A DNA stretch of 64,000 nt from Acarospora socialis (GCA_025617375.2 JAMYGW020000007.1:62001-126000); one strand, 5' to 3'. Shown: positions 48,484 to 59,922, counted from the first letter of the stretch. The notes: a model not told the origin generated them from the sequence alone. Numbers and translations are program-made.

Positions 48484-49500
48484 ATGGCGAGTAAAGCGGT
48501 AGCCTTCAAGGAAGAAGGTAATAAGTGAGCATTGTTCAACGCAACCAACTCGTTGCTCTGCTAACAGCTTGCCTAGATGTTTTCAAGCTGGCGATTACAA
48601 AGGCGCAGAAGCCTTGTATACGAAAGCGTACGGCAAGCATCTTCATAGTCCCACGCGAGCGAGCTGATGGGAAACCGCGATAGTATACTGAAAGATCCCA
48701 CGAATCCTAATATTTTCACCAACCGCGCCTTCAGCCGCATAAAATTACAGTCATGGGATGGTTGTATCAACGATTGCCTCAAGGCCATCGATCTTCTTCC
48801 CTCGAACATGAAAGCCTACTACTATCTAGCTCAAGCGCAACTCGCACTCCACCATCCGAATGAGGCCACCAACTCTGCGCTTACTGCATATGACCTGTGC
48901 ATAAGCAGCAACAGCCCAAGCACTCGCAATGTATCTGAGCTGGTCCTCACAGCGAAGAAGGAGAAGTGGGAAGTTAGGGAAAGAGAACGGCTGCGAACGA
49001 GGAATGCCATGCTGCGAGAGTTGGAAGAGAGACTGGATGTCAGCAAAGCCGAAGATCTGTCAGAGATCGATGAGAGCGTCAAGGCTGGCGACATCTCCGC
49101 CAGGGAAGCGGAGGATGAGAGGACCGCGACGGAAGACGTGGCGAGGAGAAAAATTGAAGAGCTCCGAAGTCTCTTCGCCCTGGCGGACCCCCAGTATTCG
49201 CAGAAAAGGGTGAGCCACCGTCGAACTGGCAGATCTTCCAAGCCAGCAGGCTAAAACCAGGTATAGGAGGTGCCAGACTATCTTATTGACGACATCTCGT
49301 TTTCGGTCATGCACGACCCCGTCGTCACTAAGACAGGACATTCATACGACAGGGCCACCATACGGGAGCATCTTAAACGATCCGAGACAGACCCACTTAC
49401 GAGGGAACCACTCCACAAGGATGATCTGCGACCCAACCTGGCACTTAAACAGGTGTGCGATGAATTTTGGGAGAAGAATGGGTGGGCCGTGGATTATTAG
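48484..49500 (+). CDS. CHIP/STUB1-type E3 ubiquitin ligase (TPR + U-box)
   Basis: Exons 48484-48524, 48577-48627, 48684-49209 and 49267-49500 give 283 residues, close to the size of animal CHIP. The N-terminal TPR domain is built from exons 1-3 (KEEGNKCFQAGDYKGAEALY, NPNIFTNRAFSRIKL, MKAYYYLAQAQLALH). A long charged helical hairpin rich in Glu/Arg follows (about 135-205). The C-terminal U-box is complete: VPDYLIDDISFSVMHDPV, TGHSYDRATI, DPLTREPL and the LRPNLALKQV helix. CHIP proteins bind Hsp70/Hsp90 tails through the TPR and ubiquitinate the chaperone-bound client through the U-box in the cytosol. The three introns are 52, 56 and 57 bp, all with consensus ends. Frame and domain continuity across every junction support the model. 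Confidence 0.92.
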
Positions 49501-49985
49501 ACGGAACAGTATGATTGGATATTATTCCAAATGCCGGTGGATATCAGGTTTGCGCATATTGAAAGGAAATTAAGATGTAACATTATGAGATTTGGGAGTT
49601 TGGGCTTGTTCCTGCTTCGAAAGTATGCATAGCGTTGGTGTTTCATGGGCAGACTGGTCACTTTGGCTAGGAGGGCTTTATCGAACAAGTAGTGCATGCA
49701 AACAGTGGTTCTAGCTTAACCAAAGAAGACCCATTACTCAGTCGAGTTGCCTTTATTGATGCAGAGCAACAGGGTGTCTGTTGAGCCGTCCTTCAGATGT
49801 GGCGTAGGGCAGTATGACCGCTATACGTAGTGGACCAGGCGTAAGCAATCAAGACACGCTTAGATAAGCCATTAATATTGCCCCACCAAATTCAAGCAAA
49901 TCCCCCCACCATTGCATTACGGAGACAACAACGATAACGACGATAACTCACAAATCAGAAGGTTCCTTTCCTGTCGATCACGAGA
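49501..49985. promoter_or_regulatory. Intergenic region upstream of the acyl-CoA-binding protein
   Basis: 485 bp holding the 3' flank of the CHIP-like gene and the 5' flank of the ACBP gene. I see nothing else. Confidence 0.45.
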
Positions 49986-50430
49986 ATGTCGAGTCAAGCA
50001 CAAAGTGACGAATTCAAGGAGGCGGTCAAGAAGAGCGATAACATCAAGACTAGGCCTGGGAATGATGAGTTGCTCCAAGTAAGGACCTGTGATGCGTATC
50101 GCGGCTCAATGGTCTACCTTAGTCAGAACATCGCTGACAGAGACGCGTACAAGCTATACGCTCTTTACAAACAAGGGATTCAAGACCCGCCAATTGAACA
50201 GTCTCCCGCTCCCGGACTGTGGGACCCGAAGGTGGGCTCAAGTCGGTTCGTAATCGTATATGGCATCGTTACTGACCACAGTTGGCTGGCAGCCCCGAGC
50301 CAAGAGACGAGCATGGCAGAAGGTCGTTGATGAGGGGGTTACACCAGAAGAGGCCCAGAAACGCTACGTAGAGCTAGTCAACCAGCTGCTGGATACGTAC
50401 GGTGACAAGAGCAAGGATCCGGCGGAGTAG
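49986..50430 (+). CDS. Acyl-CoA-binding protein
   Basis: Exons 49986-50078, 50154-50231 and 50293-50430 give 102 residues, the usual ACBP size. The sequence covers the full four-helix domain: FKEAVKKSDNIKTRPGNDEL, LYALYKQG, a Pro-rich loop, AKRRAWQKVVDEGVTPEEA and RYVELVNQLL. It binds medium- and long-chain acyl-CoA esters in the cytosol and serves as carrier and pool former in lipid metabolism. For intron 2 I chose the acceptor at 50292 because it keeps phase 0. An earlier CAG at 50280 would break the frame. The usual Gly-Lys-Ala-Lys-Trp start of helix 3 is Pro-Arg-Ala-Lys-Arg here. Its stop lies 240 bp from the TDP1 stop (convergent). Confidence 0.9.
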
Positions 50431-50670
50431 TCGGGCGAGAAAGCTTGACAGATATAGAGATATGATCCGGCAAATACAGGAGGTCCAGCGTGGGAGAATG
50501 ATTGTTCTTGCAAGGGATCAGAACTACATTCAGTCTAGGCTAGAAAGCAAAGCGCTACTATGGTGCCCAGTGAACTCCTTGCAAGGCGCTATGAATGCGA
50601 TCGGTCATACTTGGGTATCTCCATGAAGCAAAGCAAAAGAAAGCACCCGCTACCCACACTGCAATGCATC

Positions 50671-52622
50671 TCAGAAGCCTGGCCATGTGCGGCCCATCCA
50701 GTCGCGTTCGGAGCAAGGAGATGTCGCGCACCACGGCATCTCGTGCTTACTGTAAGGGACCAGCGGGAGGTCGTATGGCATCCGGAAGCCGACAACTTTC
50801 TTGGCTGTAGGCCCATTCGCCGCAGGCGGTTGATCTTGCTTAAAGACCGGAACCATCTTGACACGCTGCCCATCACCATCGTCAAACAACCCTGGCCAGA
50901 CAAGCACTCCAATTTCGTAGCTGCACGTCCGGACTTCTCCCGACGAAGATTCCCCCGACCCCCACGCCTGGGTCGACAGATTGGCAGAAGTCACCATAGC
51001 CCAGTCGATGCTTCTCATGCTGGAATCCTTAAAGCGTATGTAAGTTTTGATATGTGGAGCGGCTCGCCTACGTCCAGCTTCTCGAATCGGTGTGGTCGGC
51101 TGAGCTTCAGATTCCCCATCCTTATCGCCAGCCCAATGACACAGCATCGGTCGCATGTACTCGAGTTGCTTGGCTTGCGCCGCACTTTGTGTCTTCATGT
51201 GGATGGAGCTGCCAGAATCATAGCCATCGAGAGATCTCCTGATCTCGTCTGCGGTGGGGAAAACGATGGTAAACTTCGGCTTCGGACTCGCCGCAGGTCC
51301 TGTAGACTTTGAAGAAGGCATAGCTAGTGTGTTGAGCAGGGTGCCTGCAAGCCATTTATCACTCTGTCCAAGGCTCGCGATCGACGACACCTGCACGACA
51401 ACGTGCGGTCTATCCTCGTTTGAAGCCGGACTCGTCGGTATACTACGCAACACCCTTCTAAGTCCCGGCCAGCCCCAGAGCGGTTCCGTATCTGGATCTG
51501 AACCACGGAGATTGACCTTGCTTGGCGTGCTAGCTACTAAAGCCGCACGAACTCCAGTAAAGTCATAACCTTGGAGCTGCTTCATCAGAGGGCCTGTCTT
51601 CGCCTGACCGTACGACCGGAGATACGCCAGTAGATCTAACTTGAACCGAGGACCGCTGCCGAGCGAAGGGAGAGCCCTATTTCCAGTTGACGGAACGCGC
51701 TCGGCTTGCGCGGTAGGATGTAGAGGCAGTAGAGGAGATCGCCAGACGGCTTGGCACATGTTGGTCCAGTCCTGAGGAATGATATTGGCAGTATGTATGA
51801 TGACTCTGCGACTTGTGAGTGGATTGGAAAAACTGGTAAGGCCAAACTGTTGACATACTGAGCTAGATCATCATGGCGGAACAAGATCATCATCTTGGAG
51901 TGATGAGTTCCGAATGCCTCCGGCATGTAAGCCGTTATGGCTTGGACGTTTGGATACCGCCCTGCTGCCTCCTTGAAAGACACATCTCTTGTTAGTCATT
52001 CTTCCTCGTTTCAATGTTACGGATCAGGCTCTTGTACATCAATCCGCAGCTTGTTGCTATCCTCCCTCTTCCATGATCCGTGAACCACCTTAACCTGAAC
52101 CAAATTCCGGACATCCTCGTCGAAATGGCTCCTGCAAGCTCACCATTAGGCTGGGGAACACGAAGCAGCTCATGGAGCTCACATCAAGAAGTCAATATCG
52201 AAGAGATAGTTAAACTGCCAACACTCCCTGATAAGCGGATCGCTAAGGATGCCGTCCAGACCAACGGTGTCGACATTCTTCGATGCGTCGAGGTCACGAA
52301 TTCGCGTCAATTGTGTTGGTGATGATATCGTTATACTTGCATGACTCTTGCTACCTTCCGCAGGTGGAGCTGAAGTTGTCTCGAGCGATGTGGCCCGTTG
52401 GACAAAATCACGCTCCCCGTTGCTCCTTGGTGGGCTGATAGAACGGTCTAGAGAGATGAGGCGGGCTGGGTGGATCAGTGATGCTTCTTCCGCGTCTTTC
52501 GCCCTCGCTGTGTGTTGTGAACCTGGCTCATCAGACTCTAAATAGGTAGATTCTTGCGCTTCTTGGACTGTTACGGTCTGTATATCCAACCTGCGCCGTT
52601 TGTGTGATGAGTCATTCTCCAT
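50671..52622 (-). CDS. TDP1: Tyrosyl-DNA phosphodiesterase 1
   Basis: Exons 52622-52183, 52131-52038, 51971-51859 and 51805-50671 give 593 residues. The N-terminus is polar with a basic HKRRRLD stretch that could serve nuclear import. The phospholipase-D fold carries both HKD motifs: FGTHHSKMMILFRHDD in exons 3-4 and PHIKTYIRF followed by VTSANLSTQAWG near the C-terminus. TDP1 hydrolyses the 3'-phosphotyrosyl bond left by stalled topoisomerase I and trims other 3' adducts, in the nucleus and possibly mitochondria. Intron 2 was set to 51972-52037, joining KLRID to EAAGRYPNVQ; an alternative would need a 33-bp intron. 52622 is the first ATG in the frame. The C-terminus EMPWC...DWMGRTWPGF fits the family end. 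Confidence 0.93.
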
Positions 52623-53579
52623 CTCCAGCACTATACTAAGACCTCTTATGTAGATTGTATCGTCAAAAGCTCCCGTAGTGGAAGTTTGATGATCTAGTTC
52701 TCTATGCCTCAGATTCAGAGATCAAGGGTTTCGATCACAATATGTACTCGGTGCTCCGGAAACGCATTTCACAACGCTGAGAAGATAATAACAGATATGA
52801 CATATTATCCCCGCTCGGCCAGGTACGGCAAAGGGGTTAGCTTACGAGTTTGATCCAGACCCTGTGAGCTAACCTTGATGCACTATCTCCTATTTCTTGA
52901 ATTCATGTTATTCGTGAGCTTTAATCAGCAGATGGCCAAAGCACGATACCTTCCACCTCCTCTTATGGAGATGACTAAGCATCCTAAGCATCTCAACGTT
53001 TGACATGCAACAGCGACCGAGCGGTCATGAAAGTGATTAGTCGGTGATGATTGACTCTATCGAGAGTAAGGCAACTGTGTTTTTATCTTATTGATTGTGA
53101 TTCATATCTTAAGGTCCAACGGAACAAAGTCTGTCAGGTTGCTTCCATGACAGACCGATGATCTGCCTGATCTCAAATTTTGACAGCTATGCCTGCATCT
53201 TTATTCCTCTCACATCTTTCTATTTGATCTCGTACATTAACATCTTTGCTTTTAGGCTGAATGGTATGGGTGTTTGCTGGAGCCACTTTCGTGGGCAAGG
53301 AGGATATAAAGGAGAGACCAATCACAAGAGAGATGGGAAAGGGGAAAGGAAACGGGTTGAAAGGGAGCGGGAGCAGGGGTTGCACAGAAGCTTTTAGAAG
53401 TGGTGAAGTAGAAGGGGTTTAAAGGCAAGAGTAGTGAGAATCAGCCTAACATAGGAATTGCAGATCATGTCGAGTTGTGGCAATTATGGATGATAAGACT
53501 TATGTCTCCTGTCTAATCCCGCTTCTCGCAAGATAATCTGTGATGAACACGGTGGCTAGCTGCCTCCAGAATCCATCTA
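52623..53579. other. Intergenic region, TDP1 / ribonuclease
   Basis: 957 bp without a recognisable gene. A GA-rich stretch at 53320-53390 is low complexity, and an open frame across it has no coding character. Confidence 0.4.
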
Positions 53580-54258
53580 CTAGCAAAGTACGAACCCCCC
53601 GTCTGGAGCGCCGACATGGGTCATGATTCCACAGTAACTTGCCTTTGCATGTCCCGCAAAGTCGATTTCACCTTCTTCGTAATAGTAAACAACACGCTCG
53701 GCTCCCTGCTTTGTGTTGGTCTTTCCACCGTTGTAAGGCCCAGCTGAAAGTAGCGGGAACTCTTGGCGGTTTGTATCTGCCGGGCAGTAGCTGGGGAAGG
53801 ACAGTATGTTTCCCTTGGAATCATTGTTCTCAAACGAGTGAGGATATTTGTTGCCTACAAGGTGTGAGCAAGTCCTAATATGCCCTACACGGGTGTGACT
53901 TACGGCCGCGAGTCTGCTTTGCGTTTTGCAGAGCCACACCGTACTGAGCAGCTAGATAGATCGCATGTCCTGTGTATGTCTTCGTTCCTACCACCACTTA
54001 GTCCTGATAAGTGGAAAGCCAACTGCTGAAAAGTAATGTACCACAATGGAAAGACTTTGACTGATCTGGCCCGTGTTCCAACTGACTCACAGACATCAAT
54101 CAGCATTCACGTCTACACAATAGCAGCCGTGTTTCAGCTTGACTTACAGTGATAGGAACCAGGTCTGGGTCGATTTCGTTCTGTGCTTGCAAAGCAGTTG
54201 GTGCAGCAGTGGTGATTGCTAAAAGTAACAAAAGAGTGATTGCATGTGAGAGCTTCAT
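53580..54258 (-). CDS. Secreted guanyl-specific ribonuclease (N1/T1/F1 family)
   Basis: Exons 54258-54148, 54081-54042, 53987-53904 and 53854-53580 give 169 residues. A signal peptide MKLSHAITLLLLLAITTAAP is clear. The splice model places Cys-Gly-Thr-Lys-Thr-Tyr at the start of the domain, as in RNase F1. All four catalytic residues of the family are visible: His in YPHSFEN, Glu in QEFPLL, Arg in GAERVVYY and His in MTHVGAP. The C-terminal FVLC cysteine can pair with the N-terminal one. These enzymes cut single-stranded RNA after G outside the cell. The region between His and Glu is longer than in T1 (a DSKGN..PSYCPAD segment). The second exon is only 40 bp and its borders are the least certain part. 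The gene looks whole. Confidence 0.8.
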
Positions 54259-55620
54259 ATTGAGACGAAGTCGAGTTGTAGATCCAAATGCAGGTAGTAA
54301 AGCAAGGTAGTTGTTCAGGTACAGTAGCCGTTCTTGAATTATTGTCTGTGTGTTGTAGGGATGATAGAGCATGACATGCAAGAATGCCAGTTGTTATATA
54401 AGAGTTAATCAGCAAGAGCCCTTCACTTCCCGCAGTGAATATTGGGCGTAACACCGGATTAGAGAAACAGTGGCTGAGCACTAAGTTGAATAGGTGAATG
54501 CGGTGCAAAGACTTCAATACTGACATCAACTGATATCGCTTGACCCTTTAAAGGTGGTTTCACAGTAGGTGATCTTCTGCTAAAGGCAGAATCTGCACAT
54601 CAGCTGAGAATGTGCCCTAAAATGTGACTGTGATTGTGGCAGATCTGGTTGTATAATCATGAATCAAATGCGCCACCACCATCCCTTCACTGCAACAAGG
54701 AAAGCACCAACAAATATTCTTGAAAGATATAGAACAAGCATCGGTGTGATGGTTGGCAGCTTTGAGTCAAGCATGCTCAGACATAGACCCTGTTGGAACA
54801 TACTTTTGTCAACCTGCCGCTTGCACCGCACTTTTGAATGTAACAAACTGGACTCAATCAAGGTTTGATAAAGATTGAAGACCCCTTTGTTTTATAAGCG
54901 AGGACAACGATTCATCTTAGCATTCTTCAACAAGGACCCAATAAACGATTAAATGTACAGCTTCATCTCAACATAGACTACGGATAGCCTGTGAGGAGCT
55001 ACGGGGAGCATGTCAGAAACATGTACTTGAATCAATTTTGCTGATTAAGATGTTTCGCATTGATCTTTCAGCAGGTTATGGTTGTAATGCTAAGGGTAAG
55101 TAAGGAGGAGCTCTGTCATCAGTGAGGAGGGGTTGTTCTGTTCAGAGACATCTTCGCAGCGATCTCTGCATAGTAACAAGTGTGATTACTCCCTGGTGTC
55201 TATATGTGATGTTGGTTCTTTGCAAGGTAGATGTGAAAAGTCAAGCACAAAGAATAGAAGATCTCTGAGACCTAACATATTTAATAATCTACTTGTAGAA
55301 GGTTTGTTGTTTGTGTGAAGGCTACAGTATCGTTAGGTAGGCTGAATGAGCGAGCACTAATTCAACCAAACGCCAGCAGGACGGTGAATCAGCTGCAGCT
55401 TTGTAACTAGTTCAGCAACATGATCTCTCTCCGTTGTGTTACTGTTACAATTGTTCCATATCAATCCATATTACTCTTTGATAGAAGAAAACTACTAATG
55501 AGCTAGGCACTTACATATCCTACAAGCAAATCTTAACATTACCTTCTTCCACTTTACATCAAGCTCTTGCATGAAAAGGAAACTCAGGTCATCCAAGGCT
55601 ACCGCGAAATTTTCTTCATC
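54259..55620. other. Intergenic region, ribonuclease / DUF3632 gene
   Basis: 1.36 kb, slightly AT-rich, holding two divergent 5' flanks. No frame, RNA gene or repeat could be supported. Confidence 0.4.
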
Positions 55621-56445
55621 ATGTCCGAATCCTGGTTCAATGAGAAGATAGCTCCTGAGAATCTCCCAGAAGACGGCTGCCACCCCGATGAAGCACAGGC
55701 ACTGAAAGACTATTACCACAAGAAAACAACCGCAAAAGAAGCAGCTCAAGCCATTACACGCGCCATCGAGGGCTCAAAAGACCCTGGTGATAACTTGTAC
55801 CGTCTCTGGAGTCTTCTAATCGACGCTCTAAACGAACTACCTGTGTCGCAGATCCCAGCCCTGGTCCAGCTACTTGACGCCATTCAGAAACTTCCTGAGC
55901 CCGACTTGACAGGCAGACGTACCGAAAACACCCCTGCAAGTGGCTGTCTCTGGCAGAAATTGCCTAACTTCGGCCACATGTGGGCGGACGAACACAAGCG
56001 TGACGACTGGCGCAGAACCTTGGCCGACAGCGATCCTGCGAACAGAGCAAATCTGCGAGCCGAGCATGTTAAGAAAGCGGAGATAGAAGCTCATTTGGTG
56101 GTGGCCGAGATTGGGACCATTCCTTTGGACTGGGGATACGAGTGCATTGCGGACGCGCTCGAGCGCCACGATGCAGTGCTTGACTTTGAGATTCCTGCTG
56201 CAGGACAGTGGATCGCCATTGCCGGGGAACGCATCCATGCTGGAGCAGTCGAAGGTAGCGAGAGCTGGGCCTTGGAGACGCGGCGCGATTTCGGGAAGGA
56301 AAATAGGACGATGAGCTTGGAGCGGTGGTCGTTCTGGGAGAAGCGCTTGGAGGAGCTCGAACGGTCTGAGTCTACGCCGGACGCAGGAAAGGCAGCTGCT
56401 CGGGATATGAAGGGCTTGATGGCCAATTTGGATGACAGCACATAG
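55621..56445 (+). CDS. DUF3632-type fungal protein
   Basis: An intronless frame of 274 residues from ATG MSESWFNEKIAPENLPEDG. The in-frame sequence upstream lacks an ATG. It is helical and acidic, with blocks typical of the DUF3632 family: a YYHKKTTAKEAAQAI helix, NLYRLWSLLIDALNELP, LPNFGHMWADE and WALETRRDFGKE. There is no signal peptide or membrane span, so it is probably a soluble intracellular protein. The family occurs widely in filamentous ascomycetes in variable copy number and has no established biochemical role. Neighbours give no functional hint. Confidence 0.78.
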   Translation: MSESWFNEKIAPENLPEDGCHPDEAQALKDYYHKKTTAKEAAQAITRAIEGSKDPGDNLYRLWSLLIDALNELPVSQIPALVQLLDAIQKLPEPDLTGRRTENTPASGCLWQKLPNFGHMWADEHKRDDWRRTLADSDPANRANLRAEHVKKAEIEAHLVVAEIGTIPLDWGYECIADALERHDAVLDFEIPAAGQWIAIAGERIHAGAVEGSESWALETRRDFGKENRTMSLERWSFWEKRLEELERSESTPDAGKAAARDMKGLMANLDDST

Positions 56446-56779
56446 ACTTTGTACATTACAGTTGCGTCATTGTGACACGGTCACGCCGAAGAATGAGAGC
56501 ATAACCAGCAGCGATGTGTAATAATCGACGTCGGTGTCAGCCCATCAAAATGTAGGGTTTACACAGTATGGATATTGATCTAAAAGTAGAAAGGATATCC
56601 TATCAGAGAATGGGATATTAGCTCCATCTCGACAAGGTATTCTCCTCCTCACCGTTGTCGACACTCCCAAACCCTTATTCCATCTCTCCCCGCTCGACTT
56701 CTACGCTACCCACCTCTACAACAGCTGTCCGCGCACCAATCTGACACTACTCCTACCATCCTCCTCCGACTCCCATACC
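56446..56779. other. Convergent 3' intergenic region
   Basis: 334 bp between two stop codons, C/T-rich on the plus strand near 56650-56770. I see nothing else. Confidence 0.4.
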
Positions 56780-58405
56780 CTACTGAAGAGGAAATGACTT
56801 GTTCCTACCATGATAAGCGCAGACACCTTTTCCTTGAGACTTGTGCATCGGACTTCGCGGACACAGCGGGCTACCGAGCAGATGCTCCGGCACGTTCAAC
56901 TCGAATTGCTCCTCGGCCTGACGGGCATCCTCAACCATCAGCTGGACGGAGAACCAATCGTTATGGCCCGCGGACCTACGCCTCGCGGCCGCGAATAGTC
57001 TTGCGCGTGGCGTCATAAGTTCGGCCGGGTCACGAGGCGTGTCGGGTTCGTCGCCATCGGATAGCGGGGAGTCGACTACGGCAATAGTGTTGGTGTTCAC
57101 GGACGGGGCGTTGAGGTCGAAAAAGAAACCGCGACGACGGCCACGGGGGCCGTCGGACGGGAGTGGTGGGGTGCCTATACGGCGGGCTTCTGAAGGGAGG
57201 AAAGTGGGGCCGTCCGGGTTGGAGATATCGACTTTGAAGAACTCGCGGTCGTCCGGGCCGCCGTACAGGGCGGCGGAGTCGGGCGTGTTTACCGGGGGTT
57301 TGCCCATCATCAGGTTTCGGATGGAGCTGGAGCTCGAAAGGGCGGGCTTGTGGGACAGCGGAGTGAATCGGGCGTTGGCCACTTGGGAGCTGGTCAGGCT
57401 CTCTTGGGTTACCGGCCTTAAAGTGTTGTTGTGCGTTTGATGGACCAGAACACTATTGACTCTGTCGAGCAGCTCGGAGACTTTCGTGGTGGGTCGAGGA
57501 TCAATGGGGTCCGATGCCGGCTCGGAAGAAGTTTGACGATTCATACTCTTTAGGAAGCGCTTGGACCGGCCATATAGCACCTCGATGCCACTACTGCGAC
57601 GGGAGTCGCCTCTGGAACGACGTGACTTGTTGCTGTTTGATGAACTCGGCTCGAAAACTTGGGTCTCAGCCGTTGGGGATACCTTAACGATTGGTACCAC
57701 CGGCGGTCGCTCATCTTGCGCTTGAGATATCAGATCTGGTCTGTTAATTGTAGCACCATGGGGGGAGAGGGAAGAGAAGATTGATGGTCGGCGCCCGTCT
57801 TTCTTCTTCGCGGTTCGCTCGGCCTCGGTTCCCGGGGTTCTTCGTGGTGGAGGTTGACTAAGTTCGCAGGTAGGTTTCGAGGCAGACTTATCAATCGTAC
57901 TGCTCTGGAACGAGGTGAACAATGATGATTTTCCTTCTTGGAGTTTCTTCTTCAAAGTTTGTCCGATCTCTGCCACAGATGGCCCTTCTGACAAGGTTAG
58001 GTCTTCTTTCGCACGTTTGGATCCGACTGAAAATCCGAAGAACCTGAGGACCTTACTCCTGTTAGATGAGGGCCTTGAACACATCCGCTGCTGAGGCAAA
58101 GACTCGGCCGTATCACGAGAATCTGTGGCCTGGCCAGCATCCTCCAAGGATTCATCGGATGATGTATTGAGCTGTCTAGAAGAGGAATGGGCGTTTTGCT
58201 TCGACAGAACAGGCAGACTAGACAAGTACGAATTCTTCAAGTCTGATCTTTCAAGTACTGGTGAGCGAGCAATATGGTTTACGCACGACGGCGAAACACT
58301 CGGAGACGACACGCCGGCATCAACACCCTCGGAGAGTTGTAAAGCCCATGACTGGAAGAACGACGGTCCTCCCGGAACCGCAACTGGTGTTGCGAGTGAA
58401 GCCAT
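56780..58405 (-). CDS. Disordered serine-rich fungal protein, function unknown
   Basis: 541 residues if started at ATG 58405 (MASLATPVAVPGGPSFF). A farther in-frame ATG at 58645 would add 80 residues that read like leader sequence. The protein is Ser/Arg/Pro-rich with many RRSSG and SRRSRG-type phosphorylation-prone sites and no membrane span. More ordered pieces are KVLRFFGFSVGSKRAKEDL, VSELLDRVNSVLV, FFKVDISNPDGPTFLP and the C-terminus PEHLLGSPLCPRSPMHKSQG followed by KGVCAYHGR. I recall that Cys/His-bearing C-terminal block from ascomycete hypothetical proteins; it could bind metal. It is likely a regulatory or scaffold protein. No function can be assigned. Confidence 0.75.
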   Translation of the reverse strand: MASLATPVAVPGGPSFFQSWALQLSEGVDAGVSSPSVSPSCVNHIARSPVLERSDLKNSYLSSLPVLSKQNAHSSSRQLNTSSDESLEDAGQATDSRDTAESLPQQRMCSRPSSNRSKVLRFFGFSVGSKRAKEDLTLSEGPSVAEIGQTLKKKLQEGKSSLFTSFQSSTIDKSASKPTCELSQPPPRRTPGTEAERTAKKKDGRRPSIFSSLSPHGATINRPDLISQAQDERPPVVPIVKVSPTAETQVFEPSSSNSNKSRRSRGDSRRSSGIEVLYGRSKRFLKSMNRQTSSEPASDPIDPRPTTKVSELLDRVNSVLVHQTHNNTLRPVTQESLTSSQVANARFTPLSHKPALSSSSSIRNLMMGKPPVNTPDSAALYGGPDDREFFKVDISNPDGPTFLPSEARRIGTPPLPSDGPRGRRRGFFFDLNAPSVNTNTIAVVDSPLSDGDEPDTPRDPAELMTPRARLFAAARRRSAGHNDWFSVQLMVEDARQAEEQFELNVPEHLLGSPLCPRSPMHKSQGKGVCAYHGRNKSFPLQ

Positions 58406-59922
58406 GGCATTTAAGTCCGCAACAACGTGATGGCTGAGAAGCGTAAATGAAATATTCGGCTTTCGAAGCCGTTGGAGCAGTCCGTTGGAGCAGTGGTCGG
58501 AGAGACGATTTGTGAATGAACTAAGAGGAGGACTGTGGAAAAGATGAATTGAGAGAGTAACGTAGGGTAAACGGGATTGCCTGTTTACGGACAGCGATTG
58601 TACTTGAAATATTGACGGGAAGGTTGAGCTGTCCCTTTTCGGCATGAACGCCTCATGATGGAAAGAACAATCAGTGTGTCAGGCTCGTGCATGCTGGCTC
58701 TATGGACTTCATCTTGGTTATATTAACCAGGAAATTACACCATAAAGAGTAAAAAATGAAAAACGAGCTTGGCTGATACTGGTAGATCAGAAAGAGGGAG
58801 TTTGGTACAAGCCCTGAGATACCAGCGATATCGAAGAGCTCGACATCTCGATCGTAAGACATGATGTTCTATAACCTGTTCAAGGTACAACATTCACTAA
58901 AGTCATTCAGCCAAGAGAGTACTGGCACGAAGTTCCATCACCAGGAAGAGAGCACTGGACAAGGCCACTTCGCATCGGCGTCAAGACGTATTATAGAGAG
59001 AAGTAAGATGGTAGGAACCACTTATCCAACTCCACCATTGAGAAGAACACTAGAGACTCCCTCCCCAACGACCACTGAGGCCTGCATAGTTAGAGTTAGA
59101 GAGCTTCTGAAATCTGGTACGAGCAGGAAGAGTATCTTCTACTCTCAAATCACCCCCAACCTTGCAACTCCGTTCTGGTTTGAAACCCCACTCATCCCCC
59201 CATACTAGTAGGCGCGTAATTTCTTACTAAGCAACCTTAGGTCAGATAAGGTACCCCAACCACCATTGTTTATAGGGTAAGGTAAAAGACTCCCATAATC
59301 CATGCGCCTGCATAAAAAAGACTTTATTATACATGACAACCTAACTGTCACCGAGATCTTATTATCAAAACGCTTCAAAATATATTCTATTACTGACCCC
59401 AACAGCCGAAGGTAACCCCCTAACCTCCTAACCAACCTAACCTACCTTACCTGAGCTAACCACCATATTGTGTGGAGAAATTGGTGTTTTGTTTATCTGA
59501 GTCTTTTCTACGGGCCGTTGTCTATCCGAGTCTTTTATGCAGGCGCATGGATTATGGGAGTCTATTACCCTTATTTATAGGTTCTGTACCTTACTTATGC
59601 TACAACACCAGGTACGAGTCGCTGAAAGCGGACCATATTACAAATTGTGTCTCCCTTGCCTGCTGCAACACTCATGATGACAAATGCAGGATAATCCTGC
59701 TTTGAAATCGACCTCAAGCGCGAGAGGATCAAGTTAATACCATAGCTTAAATCCGGACTTTTGTCATCAATCCTGGACCTAGGGCTCTCTTCAAAATGAG
59801 GGGGACATCCTACTGCGCAGCATCTCCTTGCGCACTCATTTCAAGTTTTAGCAGTCAAGACAATAACAGGCTCCAGCCAGCACTGGCTCTATTTACCACC
59901 AAGGGACCACCAGACGAATATC
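58406..59922. other. Long intergenic region holding an inverted repeat
   Basis: 1.5 kb between the disordered protein start and the SDR gene. Besides the inverted repeat at 59289-59561 it has a C/T-rich stretch at 59400-59460 (CCTAACC/ACCTTACC-like). An open frame at 58861-59208 shows no recognisable domain. Confidence 0.45.
59289..59561. repeat. Inverted repeat, possible MITE remnant or hairpin
   Basis: 59289-59317 is the exact reverse complement of 59533-59561 (29 bp). The match continues imperfectly for about 15-20 bp further outward on both sides. The arms enclose about 215 bp of AT-richer DNA without an ORF. This is the size and shape of a miniature inverted-repeat element. No clear TA target duplication was found. 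Confidence 0.65.

Noticed and set aside
50280-50292. Earlier acceptor for ACBP intron 2
   Set aside because: It shifts the frame and destroys the conserved helix 3 sequence.
51988-52020. 33-bp intron in TDP1
   Set aside because: It keeps frame but is too short and its branch point touches the acceptor; the 66-bp alternative gives a better protein match.
59400-59460. Interstitial telomere-like CCTAACC tract
   Set aside because: The units are irregular and do not form TTAGGG arrays; at most a degenerate simple repeat.
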